Shown piece by piece: positions 35,778-45,500 of a stretch of 64,000 nt of DNA. The position numbers and the translations under genes are program-made. Within the stretch, counting starts at the first letter, position 1; every line of letters starts with the position of its first letter. This DNA comes from Candidatus Tenderia electrophaga (lineage in GTDB: Bacteria > Pseudomonadota > Gammaproteobacteria > Tenderiales > Tenderiaceae). The notes beneath the pieces were generated by a model. That model saw only the letters and a list, made by a program, of their open reading frames with translations. It searched no databases and was not told where the DNA came from. The stretch lies in NCBI GenBank assembly GCA_001447805.1, contig CP013099.1, positions 2,985,181 through 3,049,180 of the forward strand. The letters run 5' to 3'.

Positions 35778-37859
35778 TCAACCTGGCACCTTGGGTAGCG
35801 ACAGGCGAAACAGGGTGCCCTCCCCGGGCCGGCTATGCACCTGCACCTCTCCGCCCAGGCCGCGCACGAACTCGCGGCACTCATAGGCGCCGATGCCCAT
35901 GCCAGCATTCCCCTTGGTGGTGTCGAAGGGACGGAACAGCCGATCGCGGATAAATTTTTCGTCCATGCCGCAGCCGTTGTCTTGTATTTCGATGACAGCA
36001 TTTTGACTATCCGAAGTCAACCGCAGCTCCACCCGGCCATCGGCGGCGCTGGCCTCCTGGGCGTTCTGCACCACATGCTCGATCACCGCCGCCAGGCGGT
36101 CATGCTCGGCGATGACACTCACACCGGTATCGCCCGCGCTGAACACCGGCACCGGCTGCTGTGCCGAACGCTGGCGCACCACCTCTTCCAGCAGGGGCGA
36201 CAGGCGCACGGCGACCGAGCTGCGCTGCGCTTCACGCCCTTGGCGCAACTGGGTGAGCATGCGCTGCATCTTGTTGACGGCGTTATCCACCGTGGCCATG
36301 GCGTCGTCGACAAATTCCTGCTTGTGGCCGAACTTCTTGGCGTTGGCCACCACCAGCGACAATTGACCCACGACATTCTTAAGGTCATGGACCACATAGG
36401 CCGACAGCCGGTTGAAGGCCTCGAACTGGCGCGCATTGGCCAGCTCGGCGCTGGCCCGGGATAAAGCCAGATAACTGGCCGCCTGGCTGGCGGCGGTCTT
36501 GAGCAGGTCGCGGTCCTCCCAGTTGATCGTGTGCGCGGCGCGCGACTGCAGCAGCAGCACCATGCCAATCATACGCCGATTCTGGAATAACGGTATCACC
36601 AGCCAGGCGCGCTCGATTGCCGCCAGCCAGGCGGGCAGCGTCAAGGACGCGTAGACCTCGGGCGCCACCGCCCACTCATCCAGATCCACCAGCCACTCGC
36701 TGGTCTTGAGAAACTCCACCAGGGCGTCGTCCGCCGCCACTGCGGCGGGACCGGTGGCGTTCCACTCACTGGCCAACTCGAAGCGGCCGGTTTGCTCGTC
36801 GACCACCCACAGCAAGCCGCCCGGGCTGTCGACGATGGCCGCCAGGGCCTGCAGGATGCGCTCGCTCAGGCCGGGCCCGGGTTCCTCGCTGGCCAGGGCG
36901 CCGATGAAGCTCAGCCACTCCTCGCGGTAGTCGTATTTGTAGTTGAAAAAATGCTTGCTGAGAAATACCCGCACCCGGGCCCGCACCTGCCCGGAAAACA
37001 TCAAGGCAAACAGCAACAGGGCGGCGCCGAACAGAAAGATCACCTGGGCCAGGGTGCCCCAGTCGCCGCCCAGAAAGCGGATGGCATAGCCCCCCAAGGC
37101 CATCAAGGTGAGATAGGTGCCGGCCCCGAGGATGGCGGCGCTGTGGAATACCATGCGCCGGGAGACAAACACATCCAGCGACCATTGCGGGTTACGTGCC
37201 GCCGACACGGCGATCAAGGGAATCACCAGGATATGAATAAAGCCGCGCACGTCCCAGAGTTCGCGATCCACGGTGTTGAACAGCACCGCATTGGAATAGA
37301 GATAAAAGTCGTACGCGAACAGCCCGCCCAAGCCCAGACACAGATACTTGATGGCCCAGCGTTGCTGCGGTGGGCTGTTGCGAAACAAGTGCTCGACCAG
37401 CACCAAGCCGAACAGCGCCAGGACCAGGTGTCCGGCAAAGCGCGGATCGTAACCGAGCGTGGCGGCGACGGATTGCTCATAAAACCAGGTGTAGCCATGC
37501 AGCGCCAGCACGCAAACCCAGACCGCCGCCACGGCGTAAGCCATCCAGCGCAGGCCGCTGACATTGGACGAGTCAAGGCCTTTACCCAGCGGCAGGATCT
37601 TGTAGAGAAACAACAGCGCCACACCGCTGCGCAGCAATTCCAGCGCGGCGTACTGAATCGACAGCGGCAAGGCATAAGCCAGGGCGTAGGCCAGGGAGCC
37701 GGCCCACAGCGCCGACACCAGACTGAGGGCCAGCAATAACCCGCCCTGCAAGCGACCGCGCCAACTGGTCAGCAACAACACGGCCAGCAGCACATAGCCA
37801 GCGGCGGCCAGGGCGTAACCCCACACACCGGGATGTAAGGCTGCCGAGGTATCAGTCAT
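35778..37859 (-). CDS. prsK: PrsK, XrtA/PEP-CTERM system histidine kinase
   Basis: The 693-residue membrane sensor kinase (TIGR02916 type) has about ten hydrophobic helices in the first 300 residues. A GAF-like domain lies around 310-470, and a dimerisation helix carries the phospho-acceptor His near 491 (YVVHDLKNVVGQL). The ATPase domain includes N, G1 and G2 boxes (VVQNAQEAS, DNGCGMDE, GNAGMGIGAYECREF). It should phosphorylate PrsR. The signal it senses is unknown. It is probably the first gene of the prsK-prsR-prsT operon, 47 bp after the sugar transferase gene, so transcription may run through from that gene. Confidence 0.95.
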   Translation of the reverse strand: MTDTSAALHPGVWGYALAAAGYVLLAVLLLTSWRGRLQGGLLLALSLVSALWAGSLAYALAYALPLSIQYAALELLRSGVALLFLYKILPLGKGLDSSNVSGLRWMAYAVAAVWVCVLALHGYTWFYEQSVAATLGYDPRFAGHLVLALFGLVLVEHLFRNSPPQQRWAIKYLCLGLGGLFAYDFYLYSNAVLFNTVDRELWDVRGFIHILVIPLIAVSAARNPQWSLDVFVSRRMVFHSAAILGAGTYLTLMALGGYAIRFLGGDWGTLAQVIFLFGAALLLFALMFSGQVRARVRVFLSKHFFNYKYDYREEWLSFIGALASEEPGPGLSERILQALAAIVDSPGGLLWVVDEQTGRFELASEWNATGPAAVAADDALVEFLKTSEWLVDLDEWAVAPEVYASLTLPAWLAAIERAWLVIPLFQNRRMIGMVLLLQSRAAHTINWEDRDLLKTAASQAASYLALSRASAELANARQFEAFNRLSAYVVHDLKNVVGQLSLVVANAKKFGHKQEFVDDAMATVDNAVNKMQRMLTQLRQGREAQRSSVAVRLSPLLEEVVRQRSAQQPVPVFSAGDTGVSVIAEHDRLAAVIEHVVQNAQEASAADGRVELRLTSDSQNAVIEIQDNGCGMDEKFIRDRLFRPFDTTKGNAGMGIGAYECREFVRGLGGEVQVHSRPGEGTLFRLSLPKVPG

Positions 37860-37906
37860 GGACGAGAAATCTTAACGAATATGCACCCAAGCGGACCCAC
37901 GGCGTA

Positions 37907-39298
37907 TTAACGTGCGCCCTGGCCGAAGATGACCACTTCGGCGGTCTGAAACAAAATCAGGCAATCGAGAAACAGGCTGTAATTTTTTACATAGTAGAGA
38001 TCGTATTGCAACTTTTCCCGGGCATCCTCATCCGAGGCGCCGTAGGGATAACGCACCTGGGCCCAGCCGGTGATGCCCGGCTTGACCCGGTGGCGCTCGG
38101 CGTAATAGGGGATTTTATCCGCCAGTTGTTCGACGAACTCCGGCCGCTCGGGACGCGGGCCGATGAAGCTCATATCGCCGCGCAGCACGTTGAAGATCTG
38201 GGGCAGTTCGTCGATGCGGCTGCGGCGGATGAACTTGCCGGTGCGGGTGATGCGGCTGTCGTTTTTCTGCGCCCACTGCGGCGTACCGTCCTTTTCCGCA
38301 TTGATCACCATACTGCGGAACTTGAGCACCTGAAACAGGCGCCAGTTCTGGCCGACGCGCACCTGACGGTAAAGCACCGGCCCCCTGAAACCGCTTTCCG
38401 CCCAAATGGCGATGGCGGCCGCCAACATGATCGGCCAGGTAAAAAACAGGATCAGGGAACTGGCGAAGATGTCGGAACCGCGTTTGACCATGTGTTGAAA
38501 CCCGATGTGACGAAAGCCGTCCGAATACACCAGCCAGCTGGGGTGCAGCGTCTCGAGCCTGACCTTGCCGGTCTCGCGCTCGAAAAAGCTCTGCAGATCC
38601 ACCACATCGATACCGCTCATCTTGCAGTCAAGCAGGTCTTCCACCGGGAAGGACTTGCGCCGATCCTCGATGGCGACCACGATTTCCTGGATGTGGTGCT
38701 GCATGGCGTAATCGATGAGCGGAGTATCGATATGGATCACGTTTTCGCGCGGTATCACATCGTGTTCGCCGTGCACATGCACAAAGCCCAGAATCTTGAA
38801 ACCGATCTGATCGCCCTTACGGCGCAACAACTTGAACTGCTGAGCACGCTTGCCCGCCCCCAACACCAAGACACGACGCTTCAGCGATTCATTGTCGATA
38901 AATTTCATAAAGAAAAACCGCACCAGAATGATTCCCAGCACAGCGATGAAAAAGGCCCAGGCAAAGGCGCCGCGACCAAGAAACAGATGGGGCACGAGAT
39001 AGAACACCAGACTCATGGCCGCCAAGGCGATCAGCATGCTCAGCCCAAGCCGCAGGATGGTGCCCTCGATGCCCTCGCGATAGAGATTTTTATACAACCC
39101 CATGGCCGTCAGTGAGAGGAACATCACCGAGGCGAACAACAAGGCCTTGGGCCACAGCGGCAGCAGGTCATTGTCGATCTCGCTGCCGAGAAAGCGCAGC
39201 TCGGCGCCGAGATAAATCGCGCCCCAAAACAACAACAGTTCTACAAAAACCAGAAGAACGAAGGAGACGGGGATATAATGTCTGAAGAGCCTGAGCAT
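37907..39298 (-). CDS. Initiating sugar-phosphate transferase (exosortase A-associated, EpsB2 type)
   Basis: This 463-residue polyprenyl-phosphate sugar-1-phosphate transferase starts repeat-unit assembly by moving a sugar phosphate from a UDP-sugar to undecaprenyl phosphate (TIGR03013 type). Four to five membrane helices fill residues 10-130, then a CoA-binding-like Rossmann region (VLVLGAGKRAQQFKLL). The C-terminal catalytic domain opens KRGSDIFASSLILFFTWPIM and has PVLYRQVRVGQN, KFRSM, RRSRIDELPQIFNVLRGDMS and IGPRPERPEF. All are standard for WbaP/PssA-like enzymes. Its position between prsK and a cyclic-nucleotide-binding gene links polymer initiation to the regulatory block. Confidence 0.95.
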   Translation of the reverse strand: MLRLFRHYIPVSFVLLVFVELLLFWGAIYLGAELRFLGSEIDNDLLPLWPKALLFASVMFLSLTAMGLYKNLYREGIEGTILRLGLSMLIALAAMSLVFYLVPHLFLGRGAFAWAFFIAVLGIILVRFFFMKFIDNESLKRRVLVLGAGKRAQQFKLLRRKGDQIGFKILGFVHVHGEHDVIPRENVIHIDTPLIDYAMQHHIQEIVVAIEDRRKSFPVEDLLDCKMSGIDVVDLQSFFERETGKVRLETLHPSWLVYSDGFRHIGFQHMVKRGSDIFASSLILFFTWPIMLAAAIAIWAESGFRGPVLYRQVRVGQNWRLFQVLKFRSMVINAEKDGTPQWAQKNDSRITRTGKFIRRSRIDELPQIFNVLRGDMSFIGPRPERPEFVEQLADKIPYYAERHRVKPGITGWAQVRYPYGASDEDAREKLQYDLYYVKNYSLFLDCLILFQTAEVVIFGQGAR

Positions 39299-39408
39299 TG
39301 TTGGTATTTTTAAGTAATGGCTAACCTGCGTGGTACGTGATTGTATCCGACCTTGATGGCGCTCAACCCGACATATCGACCATGCCGCATCAATCTACAG
39401 CGTTTTAA

Positions 39409-39882
39409 TTACAAAAGCGTATCCAGCCCTTTGGATTTAAGCCCCCAGGCGAACAGGGAAAAGATGCGTTGATTGGCCTTGCGCAAACGCCCCACCATCA
39501 CCGTCATCAGCTCCTTGAGGAGCGGATAGCCGATCTCGGGGTGGGCATCCAGAAACCGTAGCAGTTCATCCCCGTCCAGTACCGCCAGCTCGGACTCGGA
39601 GACCGTCATCACGGTGGCGGAACGCGTCATCTCATCGAACAACACCAACTCACCGAAAATATCCCTCGGCCCGAGTTCGCCGAACCCCGGCTGGATATGA
39701 CGTTGCGCGTCCAGATCCAACTTGCCCAGCACCCGCAACGTACCGTCCAGCACCAGATACAGCTCCCGACCGCTGTCACCTTCGGAAAAAATCGGCGTGT
39801 TGGCGTCATAGCGCGCTTTGCGCCAATGCCTGCCCTCTATAAATTCAGGGTGTTGCAACAAGTCAAATAACAGAGTTGACAC
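39409..39882 (-). CDS. Stand-alone cyclic-nucleotide-binding domain protein
   Basis: The 157-residue protein consists of one CRP-like beta-barrel sensor domain and a short helical tail. Evidence is TPIFSEGDSGRELYLVLDGT near residues 29-48, then FGELVLFDEMTRSATVMTVS around 75-95. This matches the phosphate-binding cassette region, although RSATV replaces the classic R(T/S)A core. No DNA-binding helix-turn-helix follows, so it is probably not a transcription factor. It may bind cAMP, cGMP or another ligand and act by protein contact, possibly on the neighbouring sugar transferase (inference). It is divergent from ugd with 157 bp between them. Confidence 0.85.
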   Translation of the reverse strand: MSTLLFDLLQHPEFIEGRHWRKARYDANTPIFSEGDSGRELYLVLDGTLRVLGKLDLDAQRHIQPGFGELGPRDIFGELVLFDEMTRSATVMTVSESELAVLDGDELLRFLDAHPEIGYPLLKELMTVMVGRLRKANQRIFSLFAWGLKSKGLDTLL

Positions 39883-39993
39883 AAATCTTCCTTAATCCGA
39901 ACCGACGGACGTCCTGTTCACTAAGTATAACGGCAGGAAAACAATAATAAAATTTCAAATCCATACTGACGCCGCGGTGAAGCTTTGATATCT

Positions 39994-40021
39994 TTGACGG
40001 CCGAACACTCGCTTCTATTAG
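39994..40021 (+). promoter_or_regulatory. Sigma70-like promoter of ugd
   Basis: TTGACG at 39994-39999 and TATTAG at 40016-40021 are 16 bp apart, a good match to sigma70 elements. Transcription would begin close to 40028, leaving a very short leader before the ATG at 40040. Confidence 0.5.
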
Positions 40022-40039
40022 TTTTGACAGGACCACCCT

Positions 40040-41380
40040 ATGAAAATAACAGTCTTTGGCTCCGGCTACGTCGGACTCGTGACCGGCGCCTGCCTCGCCG
40101 ACGTCGGTAACGACGTGCTTTGTATCGACATCGATGCGGACAAAATAACCAAGCTTAATCAAGGGATTATTCCTATTTACGAGCCCGGACTCGAGGCCAT
40201 CGTGCATGCCAATCATGAAGCGGGTCGGCTGAAATTCTCCACCGATGTGGCAGAAGGGGTGAACCACGGCCTGTTCCAGTTTATCGCCGTCGGCACGCCG
40301 CCGGATGAAGACGGTTCCGCCGATCTGCAATATGTGCTGGCCGTGGCCGAGAGCATCGGCAGCCACATGCAGGACTACAAGGTGATCGTGGACAAATCCA
40401 CCGTGCCCGTCGGCACCGCCGACAAGGTCCGCGCCAAGGTCTTGGAAACACAAAAGAACCTCGGAAAAGATGTGGATTTCGACGTGGTCTCCAATCCGGA
40501 ATTCCTCAAAGAGGGCGCCGCCGTCGACGACTTCATGAAGCCCGACCGCATCATCGTCGGTACCGATAATCCGCGCACCACCGAACTGCTGCGCGCCCTG
40601 TACGCCCCCTTCAACCGCAATCACGACCGCGTCATCGCCATGGATATCCGCTCCGCGGAGCTGACCAAATACGCCGCCAACGCCATGCTGGCCACCAAGA
40701 TCAGCTTCATGAACGAACTGGCCAACATGGCGGAGAAGCTGGGTGCCGACATCGAACAGGTGCGCATCGGTATCGGCTCCGATCCGCGCATCGGTTATCA
40801 CTTTATCTACCCCGGCTGCGGCTACGGCGGCTCCTGCTTCCCCAAGGACGTCCAGGCGCTGGAGCGCACCGCCCGGCAGATCGGTTACCAGGCCTCCTTG
40901 CTGGAGGCCGTGGAGGCGGTCAACAAGTTCCAGAAACAGCGCCTGTTCACCAAGATCGTGGATCATTTCGACAACGAGCTGCAGGGCAAGACGATCGCCC
41001 TGTGGGGCCTGGCCTTCAAGCCCAATACCGATGACATGCGCGAGGCCCCCAGCCGCACCCTGATGGAGGCCCTGTGGGACAAGGGGGCCAAGGTACGCGC
41101 CTATGACCCCGAGGCCTTGGAAGAAACGGCCCGTCTCTATGGCGAGCGCGACGACCTGGTATTGTGCGACTCACCCGAGGCGGCCTTGGAAAACGCCGAC
41201 GCCCTGACCGTGGCCACCGAGTGGAAGGTATTCCGCAGCCCCAATTTCGATCAGATCAAACAGAGCCTCAAGAACCCCGTGATTTTCGACGGCCGCAATA
41301 TCTACGATCCGGACATAATGGCGCAACTCGGCTTTACTTATTACGCCATCGGCCGAGGTATAACCCAACCCGTCATTTAG
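40040..41380 (+). CDS. ugd: UDP-glucose 6-dehydrogenase
   Basis: This 446-residue cytoplasmic enzyme oxidises UDP-glucose to UDP-glucuronate with two NAD. The Rossmann motif [18 protein letters not shown] is at the N-terminus. The catalytic Cys lies in [15 protein letters not shown] near residue 264, preceded by the SNPEFLKEG block. The C-terminal dinucleotide fold has [18 protein letters not shown]. It is the first of three plus-strand nucleotide-sugar genes. The product would feed the 4-epimerase at 42695-43702 and the polysaccharide of the adjacent XrtA locus. Confidence 0.97.
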   Translation: MKITVFGSGYVGLVTGACLADVGNDVLCIDIDADKITKLNQGIIPIYEPGLEAIVHANHEAGRLKFSTDVAEGVNHGLFQFIAVGTPPDEDGSADLQYVLAVAESIGSHMQDYKVIVDKSTVPVGTADKVRAKVLETQKNLGKDVDFDVVSNPEFLKEGAAVDDFMKPDRIIVGTDNPRTTELLRALYAPFNRNHDRVIAMDIRSAELTKYAANAMLATKISFMNELANMAEKLGADIEQVRIGIGSDPRIGYHFIYPGCGYGGSCFPKDVQALERTARQIGYQASLLEAVEAVNKFQKQRLFTKIVDHFDNELQGKTIALWGLAFKPNTDDMREAPSRTLMEALWDKGAKVRAYDPEALEETARLYGERDDLVLCDSPEAALENADALTVATEWKVFRSPNFDQIKQSLKNPVIFDGRNIYDPDIMAQLGFTYYAIGRGITQPVI

Positions 41381-41392
41381 CAGGAGCCCTCC

Positions 41393-42670
41393 ATGCACAC
41401 CTTGAAAAACGTAAAAATCGGCATGATCGGTCTGGGTTATGTCGGCCTGCCGCTGGCGGTAGAATTCGGCAAAAAGATGCCCGTCGTCGGCCTGGACATC
41501 AACCAGGGCCGCATCGACGAGCTCAAGGCGGGCAAAGACAGCTCGCTGGAGGTGGAGCCCGAGGAGCTGATCAAGGCCACCCAACTCAGCTACACCAGCA
41601 ACCCGGCGGACTTGAAGGATTGCAATGTCTATGTCGTCACCGTGCCCACCCCCATCGACAACCACAAACGCCCCGACCTGTCGCCCCTGATCGGCGCCAG
41701 CCAGACCGTCGGCAAGCTGTTAAAAAAAGGCGACATCGTCATTTTCGAGTCCACGGTCTATCCCGGCGCCACGGAAGAGGTCTGTATCCCCATCATGGAG
41801 GCCCAATCGGGCATGAGCTATAACACGGACTTTTATGCCGGTTACAGCCCCGAGCGCATCAATCCCGGCGACAAGGAACATCGCGTCACCAACATTCTAA
41901 AAGTCACCTCTGGCTCCACGCCCGAGATCGCCGATTTCGTCGACGAACTCTACCAACAGGTGATCGAAGCCGGTACTCACAAGGCCAGCAGCATCCGCGT
42001 CGCCGAGGCCGCCAAGGTGATCGAGAATACCCAGCGCGACGTCAACATCGCCCTGATCAACGAACTGGCCCTGATCTTCAACCGCCTCGGCATCGACACC
42101 GAAGAGGTGCTCAAGGCCGCCGGCACCAAGTGGAATTTTCTGCCCTTTCGCCCCGGCCTGGTGGGCGGTCACTGCATCGGCGTCGACCCCTATTACCTGA
42201 CCCACAAGGCGCAGGAGATCGGCTATCAACCGGAGATGATCCTGGCCGGCCGGCGCATCAACGACGGCATGGGCGCCTATGTCGCCCAACAGGTGGTCAA
42301 GTTGATGACCCAGAAGCGCATCGCCGTGGTAGACGCCAAGATCCTCATTATGGGCTTGACCTTCAAGGAGAACTGTCCCGATCTGCGCAATACCCGCGTG
42401 GTCGACATCCTCGACGAGTTCGCGGACTACCACTGCCAGATCGATGTCTATGACCCCTGGGTCAACCCGGCCGAGGCCCAACACGAGTACGACATCAGTC
42501 CCGTCGCCGAGGCCCAGCCTGGCAGTTATGACGCCATCATTCTGGCGGTCAATCACCGCCAGTTTGAAAAGATGGGACTGGAGGGCATTAAGGCCCTGGG
42601 CAAACCCAACTGCGTCATCTATGACGTCAAGTACGTGTTTCCCGCAGGCACCGTAGACGGCCGCCTATAA
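41393..42670 (+). CDS. UDP-N-acetylhexosamine dehydrogenase (TviB/WbpO-like)
   Basis: This 425-residue NAD-dependent 6-dehydrogenase has [20 protein letters not shown] at the N-terminus. The catalytic region [20 protein letters not shown] is the form typical of UDP-HexNAc dehydrogenases rather than Ugd, and [19 protein letters not shown] lies in the C-terminal fold. TviB and WbpO make UDP-GalNAcA or UDP-GlcNAcA, whereas WecC-type relatives use UDP-ManNAc. The exact substrate cannot be told from sequence alone. The wecB gene at 7034-8152 would supply UDP-ManNAc. It follows ugd by 12 bp with an AGGAG ribosome-binding site and is clearly co-transcribed. Confidence 0.93.
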   Translation: MHTLKNVKIGMIGLGYVGLPLAVEFGKKMPVVGLDINQGRIDELKAGKDSSLEVEPEELIKATQLSYTSNPADLKDCNVYVVTVPTPIDNHKRPDLSPLIGASQTVGKLLKKGDIVIFESTVYPGATEEVCIPIMEAQSGMSYNTDFYAGYSPERINPGDKEHRVTNILKVTSGSTPEIADFVDELYQQVIEAGTHKASSIRVAEAAKVIENTQRDVNIALINELALIFNRLGIDTEEVLKAAGTKWNFLPFRPGLVGGHCIGVDPYYLTHKAQEIGYQPEMILAGRRINDGMGAYVAQQVVKLMTQKRIAVVDAKILIMGLTFKENCPDLRNTRVVDILDEFADYHCQIDVYDPWVNPAEAQHEYDISPVAEAQPGSYDAIILAVNHRQFEKMGLEGIKALGKPNCVIYDVKYVFPAGTVDGRL

Positions 42671-42694
42671 TCAGTCAAAAAGGCGAACTCAAGC

Positions 42695-43702
42695 ATGAAG
42701 GTATTAGTAACAGGCAGCGCCGGCTTTATCGGCTCCAATGTGTCCCACGCCCTACTCGACCGCGGCGACGAAGTGGTAGGCCTGGATAATCTCAACGATT
42801 ACTACGACGTGACATTGAAACAGGACCGCCTGGCGCGCCTCATTGCCCGGGACGGATTCACCGATATCCGCCTGGACCTGGAAGACCGTGACGGCGTGGC
42901 CAGATTGTTCAGCGATCACAAACCCGACCGGGTGGTGCATCTGGCCGCCCAGGCCGGCGTGCGTTATTCCCTGATCAATCCGCACGCCTACATCGACAGC
43001 AATATCCAGGGCACCACCAACATCCTGGAGGGCTGCCGCCACAACGAAGTGAAGCACCTGGTCTACGCCTCCAGCAGCTCGGTCTACGGCGCCAACACCA
43101 AGATGCCCTTTTCGGTGCACGACAACGTGGACCACCCGGTCAGTCTCTACGCCGCCTCGAAAAAGGCCAACGAGCTGATGGCCCACACCTACAGCCATCT
43201 CTACCAGCTGCCGACCACCGGGCTGCGTTTCTTCACCGTCTACGGGCCCTGGGGCCGCCCCGACATGGCCCTGTTCCTGTTCACCAAGGCGATTTTGGAA
43301 GGCAAGCCCATCGATGTCTTCAACTACGGCAAGTGCCGGCGCGACTTCACCTATATCGACGATATCGTGGAAGGCGTGGTACGCACCCTGGACAAGGTCG
43401 CCACCCCCAACCCCGACTGGTCGAGTGATGATCCGGACACCGGCACCAGCTACGCCCCCTATCGCATCTACAATATCGGCAACAACCAGCCTGTGGAATT
43501 GCTGCGCTTCATCGAAGTCATTGAGGAATGCCTGGGCATGGAGGCGGAAAAGAACATGCTGCCGCTGCAGCCCGGTGACGTGCCGGCCACCTTTGCCAAT
43601 GTGGATGATTTGATGAACGATGTCGGCTTCAAGCCGGCCACTTCCATTGAGGATGGGATTGGGCGGTTTGTGGAGTGGTATCGAGGGTATTACAACGTTT
43701 AA
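42695..43702 (+). CDS. UDP-glucuronate 4-epimerase-like SDR enzyme
   Basis: This 335-residue extended short-chain dehydrogenase has [18 protein letters not shown] for NAD binding at residues 7-24. The catalytic Ser/Tyr/Lys set is in YASSSSVYG near residue 125 and [11 protein letters not shown] near 150. The blocks [14 protein letters not shown] and [16 protein letters not shown] identify the UDP-glucuronate (or galacturonate) 4-epimerase group (CapI/LspL-like). It would convert UDP-GlcA from Ugd into UDP-GalA. It is the last gene of the three-gene operon, 24 bp after the dehydrogenase gene. An inverted-repeat element starts 16 bp beyond its stop. Confidence 0.92.
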   Translation: MKVLVTGSAGFIGSNVSHALLDRGDEVVGLDNLNDYYDVTLKQDRLARLIARDGFTDIRLDLEDRDGVARLFSDHKPDRVVHLAAQAGVRYSLINPHAYIDSNIQGTTNILEGCRHNEVKHLVYASSSSVYGANTKMPFSVHDNVDHPVSLYAASKKANELMAHTYSHLYQLPTTGLRFFTVYGPWGRPDMALFLFTKAILEGKPIDVFNYGKCRRDFTYIDDIVEGVVRTLDKVATPNPDWSSDDPDTGTSYAPYRIYNIGNNQPVELLRFIEVIEECLGMEAEKNMLPLQPGDVPATFANVDDLMNDVGFKPATSIEDGIGRFVEWYRGYYNV

Positions 43703-43718
43703 TTCGTGAAGACCGTGT

Positions 43719-44359
43719 TTGCGCTGCGCGCAGGGTTTGATTTTGATGCGGTTTCCGGACCGCGGCCGGGTTCATTTCTTTTGCGCGGCCAAAAGAAACG
43801 AACCAAAGAAAAGGCCGCCCGGATGACTTGCCGGATTGGTAAAAAAAACCAATCCGGTGCCCTGCGCTCCTCGCCCATAGCGGCGCACTCTAGAACTCGC
43901 CCGCTCGCTATCGCTCCCGGGCTCAGACAAAGAGCGCTTGTTTCCGCTATGGGCTGCGGTGCTCGGCGGCGTCATACGGGATCTTCCAACCCATCTTAGC
44001 CCTAACGCTTGCAAGAAGCATCCATGCAGTTTTGAAACCCGCTTATTCCAAATCGGATGTGCCACAAGCGTTGAACCTTGCCCGCCAATCCCGTCCGACG
44101 CCGCCGAGCATCGGAAGAAATTAAGGAAAGGCCCGTCAGGGTTCGCGCATGGACGCGCGAACTCTCCAGCCAGGCCAGGGATGGCCTGTCTGGAGAGCCC
44201 CTTAATTTCTGAGAAGCGCAGGGAACCCCAGCAGCGCTTTTTGCTGATGGGGCAAGTCGCCGGGAGCGTTTCTTTGGTGACTTTCTTGTCGCCACAAGAA
44301 AGTCACTCGCCTTGCGGGGCGAAATCCCGCATCAAAATTAAACCCTGCGCGCAGCGCAA
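43719..44359. repeat. Gene-free inverted-repeat element, possibly a non-autonomous mobile element
   Basis: The ends at 43719-43751 and 44327-44359 are inverted copies 33 bp long that differ at one base (outer part TTGCGCTGCGCGCAGGG). Inside are nested palindromes. One is a 9-bp stem at 43775-43798, and another is a 13-bp perfect stem at 44277-44306 (arms GTGACTTTCTTGT and ACAAGAAAGTCAC). A pair AGAAATTAAGG/CCTTAATTTCT at 44116-44220 encloses two further hairpins. The frames across it are not protein-like and no transposase is present. I recall similar structured segments between genes of other gammaproteobacteria, but cannot verify this. No target-site duplication is evident. Confidence 0.7.
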
Positions 44360-44365
44360 TCAAAC

Positions 44366-44392
44366 AAAAAAGGGCGGGATAAACCCGCCCTC
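44366..44392 (-). terminator. Rho-independent terminator of fba
   Basis: On the minus strand the arms GGGCGGG and CCCGCCC, with a TTTAT loop, are followed by six T residues. It lies 24 bp after the fba stop. The T-run abuts the end of the inverted-repeat element, so the two are distinct. Confidence 0.9.
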
Positions 44393-44415
44393 TTAATATC
44401 TACAAAAGTAACCGC

Positions 44416-45453
44416 TTACTTGTAGAAGTCGATCATCTTTTCCAGAGACTTGGCCTTGATCTTGGAAGCATGACCGGCACAGCCGAAGGCCTCGTAACGC
44501 GCCTTACAGATCTCCATCATCGCCTTGGTAGATTCCTTCAGGAATTTACGCGGGTCGAAGTTGGCCGGGTTTTCGGCCAGGTGCTTGCGCACCGCACCGG
44601 TCGAGGCCATGCGCAAGTCGGTATCAATATTGACCTTACGCACGCCGTTCTTGATGCCTTCCACGATCTCATCGACGGGCACGCCATAGGTCTGACCCAT
44701 GTCGCCGCCGAAGCTGTTGATGATCTCCAGCCAATCCTGGGGCACAGAGGAAGAACCGTGCATAACCAGATGCGTGTTGGGCAGGACGGCGTTGATTTCA
44801 CGTACACGGTCGATACGCAGAATGTCACCGGTGGGTGCCTTGGTAAACTTGTAGGCACCGTGCGAGGTACCGATGGCGATGGCCAGGGCGTCTACGCCGG
44901 TCTTCTGGACAAAGTCCTTGGCCTCTTCGGGATCGGTCAATAGCTGATCCATGTCCAGGGTACCTTCGGCCCCGTGGCCGTCTTCTTCGCCCGCCTGGCC
45001 GGTTTCCAGAGACCCCAGACAACCCAGCTCGCCTTCGACGGAAACACCGCCGGCGTGAGCCATCTCAACCACCTTGCGAGTGACTTCGACATTGTACTCG
45101 TAGGTCGCCGGGGTCTTCATGTCGGGCATCAGCGAACCGTCCATCATGACCGAGGAAAAACCGGACTGAATGGAACGCAGGCATACAGCCGGCTCGGAAC
45201 CATGGTCCTGGTGCATAACCACCGGGATGTGAGGATACTGCTCGATCGCGGCGGAGATCAGGTGACGCAGGAAGGGCTCGCCGGCATACGAACGGGCGCC
45301 CGCGGAACCCTGCATGATGACAGGTGAATCAACGGCATTAGCCGCCTGCATGATAGCGTGAACCTGTTCCATGTTATTGACATTGAACGCCGGCAGGCCG
45401 AAATCATTCTCTGCCGCGTAGTCCAACAATTGACGCATTGAAATTAGAGCCAT
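44416..45453 (-). CDS. fba: Fructose-bisphosphate aldolase class II, Calvin-cycle type
   Basis: This 345-residue zinc-dependent aldolase interconverts fructose-1,6-bisphosphate with dihydroxyacetone phosphate and glyceraldehyde-3-phosphate. The start [20 protein letters not shown] and the block [20 protein letters not shown] (zinc His) are typical of the Calvin-cycle subtype found in autotrophic and many heterotrophic proteobacteria. Later come [13 protein letters not shown] (zinc His) and [10 protein letters not shown]. The subtype can also use sedoheptulose bisphosphate. It is the last gene of the minus-strand tkt-gap-pgk-pyk-fba series, 47 bp after pyk, and a strong terminator follows. Confidence 0.97.
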   Translation of the reverse strand: MALISMRQLLDYAAENDFGLPAFNVNNMEQVHAIMQAANAVDSPVIMQGSAGARSYAGEPFLRHLISAAIEQYPHIPVVMHQDHGSEPAVCLRSIQSGFSSVMMDGSLMPDMKTPATYEYNVEVTRKVVEMAHAGGVSVEGELGCLGSLETGQAGEEDGHGAEGTLDMDQLLTDPEEAKDFVQKTGVDALAIAIGTSHGAYKFTKAPTGDILRIDRVREINAVLPNTHLVMHGSSSVPQDWLEIINSFGGDMGQTYGVPVDEIVEGIKNGVRKVNIDTDLRMASTGAVRKHLAENPANFDPRKFLKESTKAMMEICKARYEAFGCAGHASKIKAKSLEKMIDFYK

Positions 45454-45500
45454 ATCAATCTCCTAAACTTAGAGTGTTGTTACAAATAAAAAGAACGCTG

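Noticed and set aside
43706-43999. Small basic open frame in the inverted-repeat element
   Set aside because: It runs through the inverted end and hairpins, has no clear ribosome-binding site, and its Arg/Lys/Ser-rich composition reflects the repeat, not a protein family.
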